In this document: piece after piece, positions 7,783-11,275 of the stretch | How the letters are laid out: each line of letters opens with the position of its first letter | How positions within the stretch are numbered: position 1 is the stretch's first letter | Origin: Fidelibacterota bacterium | GTDB lineage: Bacteria > Fidelibacterota > Marinisomatia > SCGC-AAA003-L08 > D37C17 | Direction: 5' to 3' | Assembly (NCBI GenBank): GCA_002705605.1 | Contig: PAJD01000009.1 | Location: 64,567 to 75,841 of the forward strand | DNA: 11,275 nucleotides | Made by a program: the position numbers and the translations under genes | The notes under the pieces: generated by a model | The model's input: the letters and a program-made list of their open reading frames with translations, nothing else | What the model was told of the DNA's origin: nothing | Databases searched by the model: none

Positions 7783-10700
7783 TTAACTTAAATGGACATT
7801 AAGCCCTAATGCCTCTAACTCTTTACATAAAACTTTAAAGGATTCTGGCACATTTGCTTCAGGTGTATTTTTACCTTTAACTAAAGAATTATATAAATTA
7901 GTTCTTCCCATTATATCATCAGATTTAACAGTTAATATTTCCTGCAATGTATGCGCTGCGCCATATGCTTCTAAGGCCCACACTTCCATCTCTCCAAATC
8001 TTTGACCACCAGATTGGGCTTTTCCACCTAATGGTTGCTGAGTAATTAAAGAATAGGGACCAGTAGAACGAGCATGCATTTTGTCTGCTATAAGATGAGA
8101 TAATTTTAAAAAATAAGTACTCCCATAAACTACTGGATTTTTAATTTTCTCACCAGTTCTTCCATCCCACAATTCCATTTTACCTGAAGATGGTAAATTA
8201 GCTTTTTTTAATTCTTCTAAAACTTCTTGCTCAACAGCACCATTAAAAACAGGAGTTTTGTAATTCTTATTTAATTCTTTTCCTGCCCATCCTAGCATAG
8301 CTTCATATAGCTGACCTAGGTTCATCCTAGATGGAACTCCAAGAGGATTTAAGATTAAGTCTACAGTTTTACCATCTTTTGTAAATGGCATATCTTCTTC
8401 AGGAACAATAATTGAAACAATTCCTTTATTCCCATGTCTACCTGCCATTTTATCACCAATAGAAACTTTCCTTTTTTGCGCTATATATACTTTTGCTAAC
8501 TTCATAACACCCTGCTGAAGCTCATCTCCAATCCTCAATTTAAATATTTCTTTTTCAAGTTTATCTTCAAGCTGTTTCAAGTTTCTATTATAATTTCTCC
8601 ATATTTTCAATATATTATTCCAATTAATCGGGTTTATTACCCATGGAGACTTTAAAGATAATGATTCAAAATCTATAACACCAATTCTTTTTTTAGTCAA
8701 TAAAGTCTTTGCCTTTACAACAGTTTTATTAGAGGCTATATCTCTTATACCTCCAGAATTTTCATTAAGCATTTGGGCTATTAAAAGACTATTTCTCTTT
8801 TCCATCAATTCAACTCTAGCTCGTCTTGCATTAGATTGCAATTCTCTAATCTTTTTCTTTTCTTCAGCTCTAATAGCAACATTCTTTCTTTCAAAAAGCT
8901 GTGTTTCAACTACAACTCCACTAACTCCTGCACCACATCGTTTTGAAGCATCTTTGACATCTCCTGCCTTTTCACCAAATATTGCCCTTAATAATTTTTC
9001 TTCGGGTGTTGGGTCAGTTTCACCCTTAGGAGTTATTTTACCAACTAAAATATCACCAGGATAAACTTCAGCTCCAACTCTTACAATCCCTCTATGATCC
9101 AAGTCTTTAGTAGCATCTTCACTTACATTAGGAATCTCATTTGTTAACTCTTCTTCACCCCTTTTAGTATCTCTTATTTCAACTTCAAACTCTTTAATAT
9201 GAATAGATGTCAGAGAATCATCTTTTACTAATTTTTCACTAATAACAATAGCGTCTTCAAAATTATAACCTCTCCATGGCATATAAGCAACCGTAAGATT
9301 CCTTCCTAAAGCCAATTCTCCATCTTTTGTAGAATGACCATCTGCAATAACATCGCCAATTTTAATCTTATCTCCAACACTAACAATTGGTTTTTGATTA
9401 ATACATGTATTTTGATTTGTTCTTAAAAACTTTTTAAGAGAGTAAGTATAAAACTTTTCTACAGGATTCAATTCAATATCTTCTTTTTCACCTTTTGTTT
9501 GAATTGTAATATGATTAGCATCAACCGATGAAACCACACCATTATGCTTGCTTGTAATAGCTGACCTAGAGTCCTTAGCTACCGTACTCTCCATACCTGT
9601 TCCAACAATCGGTTTTTCAGGCTGCAACAAAGGAACAGATTGTCTCATCATATTAGAACCCATTAAAGCTCTATTTGCATCATCGTTTTCTAAAAATGGA
9701 ATTAAAGCAGCTGAAACACTAACAATCTGATTTGGCATTACATCCATATAATCAATTTCATCATTAGATGATAATGTGAACTCAACCCCATTTCTAGTCT
9801 TTATTAGTTTATTTTTAAATTCTCCTTTTTTATTGTATTCTTCCGAAGCCTGTGCAATAAAAGATCTATCTTCTTCATCAGGAGAAAGATATTGAATATT
9901 ATCTGATATTTTTTTATTAACCTTCCTATAGGGAGACTCTATAAAACCCAAATTATTTACAACAGCATGTATTGATAGCGAATTAATCAAACCAATATTA
10001 GGCCCCTCTGGAGTTTCAATAGGACATAAACGCCCATAATGCGTATAGTGAACATCTCTAACCTCAAAACCAGCACGATCTCTTGAAAGACCACCCGGCC
10101 CCAAAGATGATATACGTCTTTTATGAGTTACTTCAGCAAGAGGATTAGTTTGATCCATAAATTGAGATAATTGACTTGTTCCAAAAAAAGCATTTAAAAC
10201 AGTTGTTACAATTCTTGAACTTATTAAATCTTGAGGTGTTAAACTTTCAGCTTCTCTCTGATTCATTCTTTCAGAAACAGTTCTTTTCATTCTTGCAAGA
10301 GCTATATTAAACTGATTAGCCAATTGCTCACCACAAGTTCTAACTCTTCTATTTCCCAAATGATCTATGTCATCTGGGCCATTTTGATTATTTCTCATTG
10401 AAATCAAATATTTAAATACTTGAATGAAATCATCTTTAGTCAAGACAGCATCTTCAATAGGACTATCCAATCCAAATTTCTTATTAATTCTATATCTTCC
10501 AACTTGACCTAAATCATATTTTTTTGTTGAGAAAAACATTTTTTCAATAAATTTTCTTGCAACTGAAACATCTGGGGCTTCACCTGTTCTTAAATGCTGA
10601 TAAAGCAACAAAACAGCTTCATCTGAATTGTTTGTTGGATCTTTTTTAATTGTATTCTGAAGCACTTCGATAGCAACTTCATTTTCCTTTATATCATCTA

Positions 10701-11275
10701 ACAATTCAATTTCATCTAACTTATTACTAGATAATAATTTAATATTATTATTATCGATTATAGTATCTCGATCAATAAGAATTTCACCTGTATCAATATC
10801 AACAAAATCATCAAGTAAAACTTTCCCAATAATACTTTTACTATTTTTTAATTTATATTTTTTTGTTAGTCCAAATGATGAAAAAATCTCAGCATTAGTA
10901 GAAAAACCAATAGCCCTCAATAATATTGATGCAGGGAATTTTCTTCTTCTATCAATAATAGCATAAATACAATCATAAATATCAGTTGTAAAATCTACCC
11001 AAGAACCTCTAAACGGAATAATTCTTGCAAGAAAAATCTTAGTTCCATTAGGATGAAATGATTGATCAAAAAACACCCCTGGAGATCTTTGCAACTGACT
11101 AACAATTACTCTTTCAGCCCCATTAATTATAAATGTACCAGACTCGGTCATATATGGAATATTTCCAAAAAAAACATCCTGTTCTATATTTTGTACATAT
11201 TTAGATTTATCATTTTCATCTGTTATATGTAAAACAAACTTAACTTTAAGTGGAACATTATAAGAAATTCTTCTT
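7783..11275 (-). CDS. rpoB: DNA-directed RNA polymerase subunit beta, N-terminus missing
   Basis: The frame is open to the right edge, giving 1163 visible residues. An internal Met at 11151 (MTESGTFIINGAERV) is not the start: 41 more residues with clear family sequence (RRISYNVPLKVKF... NIEQDVFFGNIPY) precede it. By comparison with E. coli roughly 85-90 N-terminal residues are lost beyond the window. Visible features: the rifampicin-binding region (about 10170-10085) with QLSQFMDQTNP and THKRRISSLGPGG, wild type at the Gln, Asp, His and Ser positions most often changed in resistance; CPIETPEGPNIGL; WRGYNFEDAI; and near the C-terminus KMAGRHGNKG, GGKAQSGGQRFGEMEVWALEAYGA and LQEILTVKSDD. The subunit forms one pincer of the polymerase and binds RNA and nascent NTPs with beta'. 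The C-terminus is normal, 23 nt before rpoC. Confidence 0.98.
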   Translation of the reverse strand, partial: RRISYNVPLKVKFVLHITDENDKSKYVQNIEQDVFFGNIPYMTESGTFIINGAERVIVSQLQRSPGVFFDQSFHPNGTKIFLARIIPFRGSWVDFTTDIYDCIYAIIDRRRKFPASILLRAIGFSTNAEIFSSFGLTKKYKLKNSKSIIGKVLLDDFVDIDTGEILIDRDTIIDNNNIKLLSSNKLDEIELLDDIKENEVAIEVLQNTIKKDPTNNSDEAVLLLYQHLRTGEAPDVSVARKFIEKMFFSTKKYDLGQVGRYRINKKFGLDSPIEDAVLTKDDFIQVFKYLISMRNNQNGPDDIDHLGNRRVRTCGEQLANQFNIALARMKRTVSERMNQREAESLTPQDLISSRIVTTVLNAFFGTSQLSQFMDQTNPLAEVTHKRRISSLGPGGLSRDRAGFEVRDVHYTHYGRLCPIETPEGPNIGLINSLSIHAVVNNLGFIESPYRKVNKKISDNIQYLSPDEEDRSFIAQASEEYNKKGEFKNKLIKTRNGVEFTLSSNDEIDYMDVMPNQIVSVSAALIPFLENDDANRALMGSNMMRQSVPLLQPEKPIVGTGMESTVAKDSRSAITSKHNGVVSSVDANHITIQTKGEKEDIELNPVEKFYTYSLKKFLRTNQNTCINQKPIVSVGDKIKIGDVIADGHSTKDGELALGRNLTVAYMPWRGYNFEDAIVISEKLVKDDSLTSIHIKEFEVEIRDTKRGEEELTNEIPNVSEDATKDLDHRGIVRVGAEVYPGDILVGKITPKGETDPTPEEKLLRAIFGEKAGDVKDASKRCGAGVSGVVVETQLFERKNVAIRAEEKKKIRELQSNARRARVELMEKRNSLLIAQMLNENSGGIRDIASNKTVVKAKTLLTKKRIGVIDFESLSLKSPWVINPINWNNILKIWRNYNRNLKQLEDKLEKEIFKLRIGDELQQGVMKLAKVYIAQKRKVSIGDKMAGRHGNKGIVSIIVPEEDMPFTKDGKTVDLILNPLGVPSRMNLGQLYEAMLGWAGKELNKNYKTPVFNGAVEQEVLEELKKANLPSSGKMELWDGRTGEKIKNPVVYGSTYFLKLSHLIADKMHARSTGPYSLITQQPLGGKAQSGGQRFGEMEVWALEAYGAAHTLQEILTVKSDDIMGRTNLYNSLVKGKNTPEANVPESFKVLCKELEALGLNVHLS

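Noticed and set aside
10085..10170. Possible rifampicin resistance in rpoB
   Set aside because: The key Gln, Asp, His, Arg and Ser positions of the rifampicin region read as wild type.
11149..11151. ATG as a possible rpoB start
   Set aside because: The upstream frame is open to the window edge and encodes typical RpoB sequence, so this Met is internal and the gene is only cut by the window.

Overview
The window is a stretch of core information-processing genes, all on the minus strand. In transcription order (right to left) they are rpoB (5' end beyond the window), rpoC, rpsL, rpsG, fusA, rpsJ, and the first 26 codons of an unidentified acidic ORF that runs off the left edge. It joins the end of the rpoBC operon to the whole str operon and the head of the S10 operon. 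Almost every base is coding. The only sizeable gap is 126 bases between rpoC and rpsL. I see no RNA gene, mobile element, CRISPR array or pseudogene.

The DNA is strongly AT-rich, by eye about one-third GC. Protein features recalled from the families point to the FCB group (Bacteroidota, Chlorobiota, Ignavibacteria, Marinimicrobia). These are the short RpoC insertion ending GSTGEIIENPI, the S7 ending [14 protein letters not shown], the S10 block [17 protein letters not shown], and the order fusA-rpsJ with no tuf between them. Good Shine-Dalgarno sequences before rpoC and rpsG argue against a typical Bacteroidia, where SDs are mostly absent. A low-GC Marinimicrobia (SAR406)-like or related free-living lineage is my best guess, not an established identification.

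Layout: 11275-7783 rpoB; 7759-3476 rpoC, after a 23-nt gap; 3475-3350 leader with a small hairpin and an A8 tract; 3349-2975 rpsL; 2969-2502 rpsG, after 5 nt; 2495-405 fusA, after 6 nt; 402-91 rpsJ, after 2 nt; 79-1 acidic partial ORF, after 11 nt. No intrinsic terminator is visible on the coding strand, so continuous transcription is possible, perhaps boosted by a promoter in the rpoC-rpsL gap.

Together the genes make the two largest subunits of RNA polymerase, three 30S proteins (S12, S7, S10) and elongation factor G. All look full-length (apart from the cut rpoB) and functional. The points that deserve a second look are the unexpected acidic ORF where rplC is normally found, TTG starts with strong SDs beside ATG starts with none, the anti-SD-like hairpin loop in the str leader, and the lack of room for an E. 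coli-type S7 operator between rpsL and rpsG. I do not see a wholly new system here.
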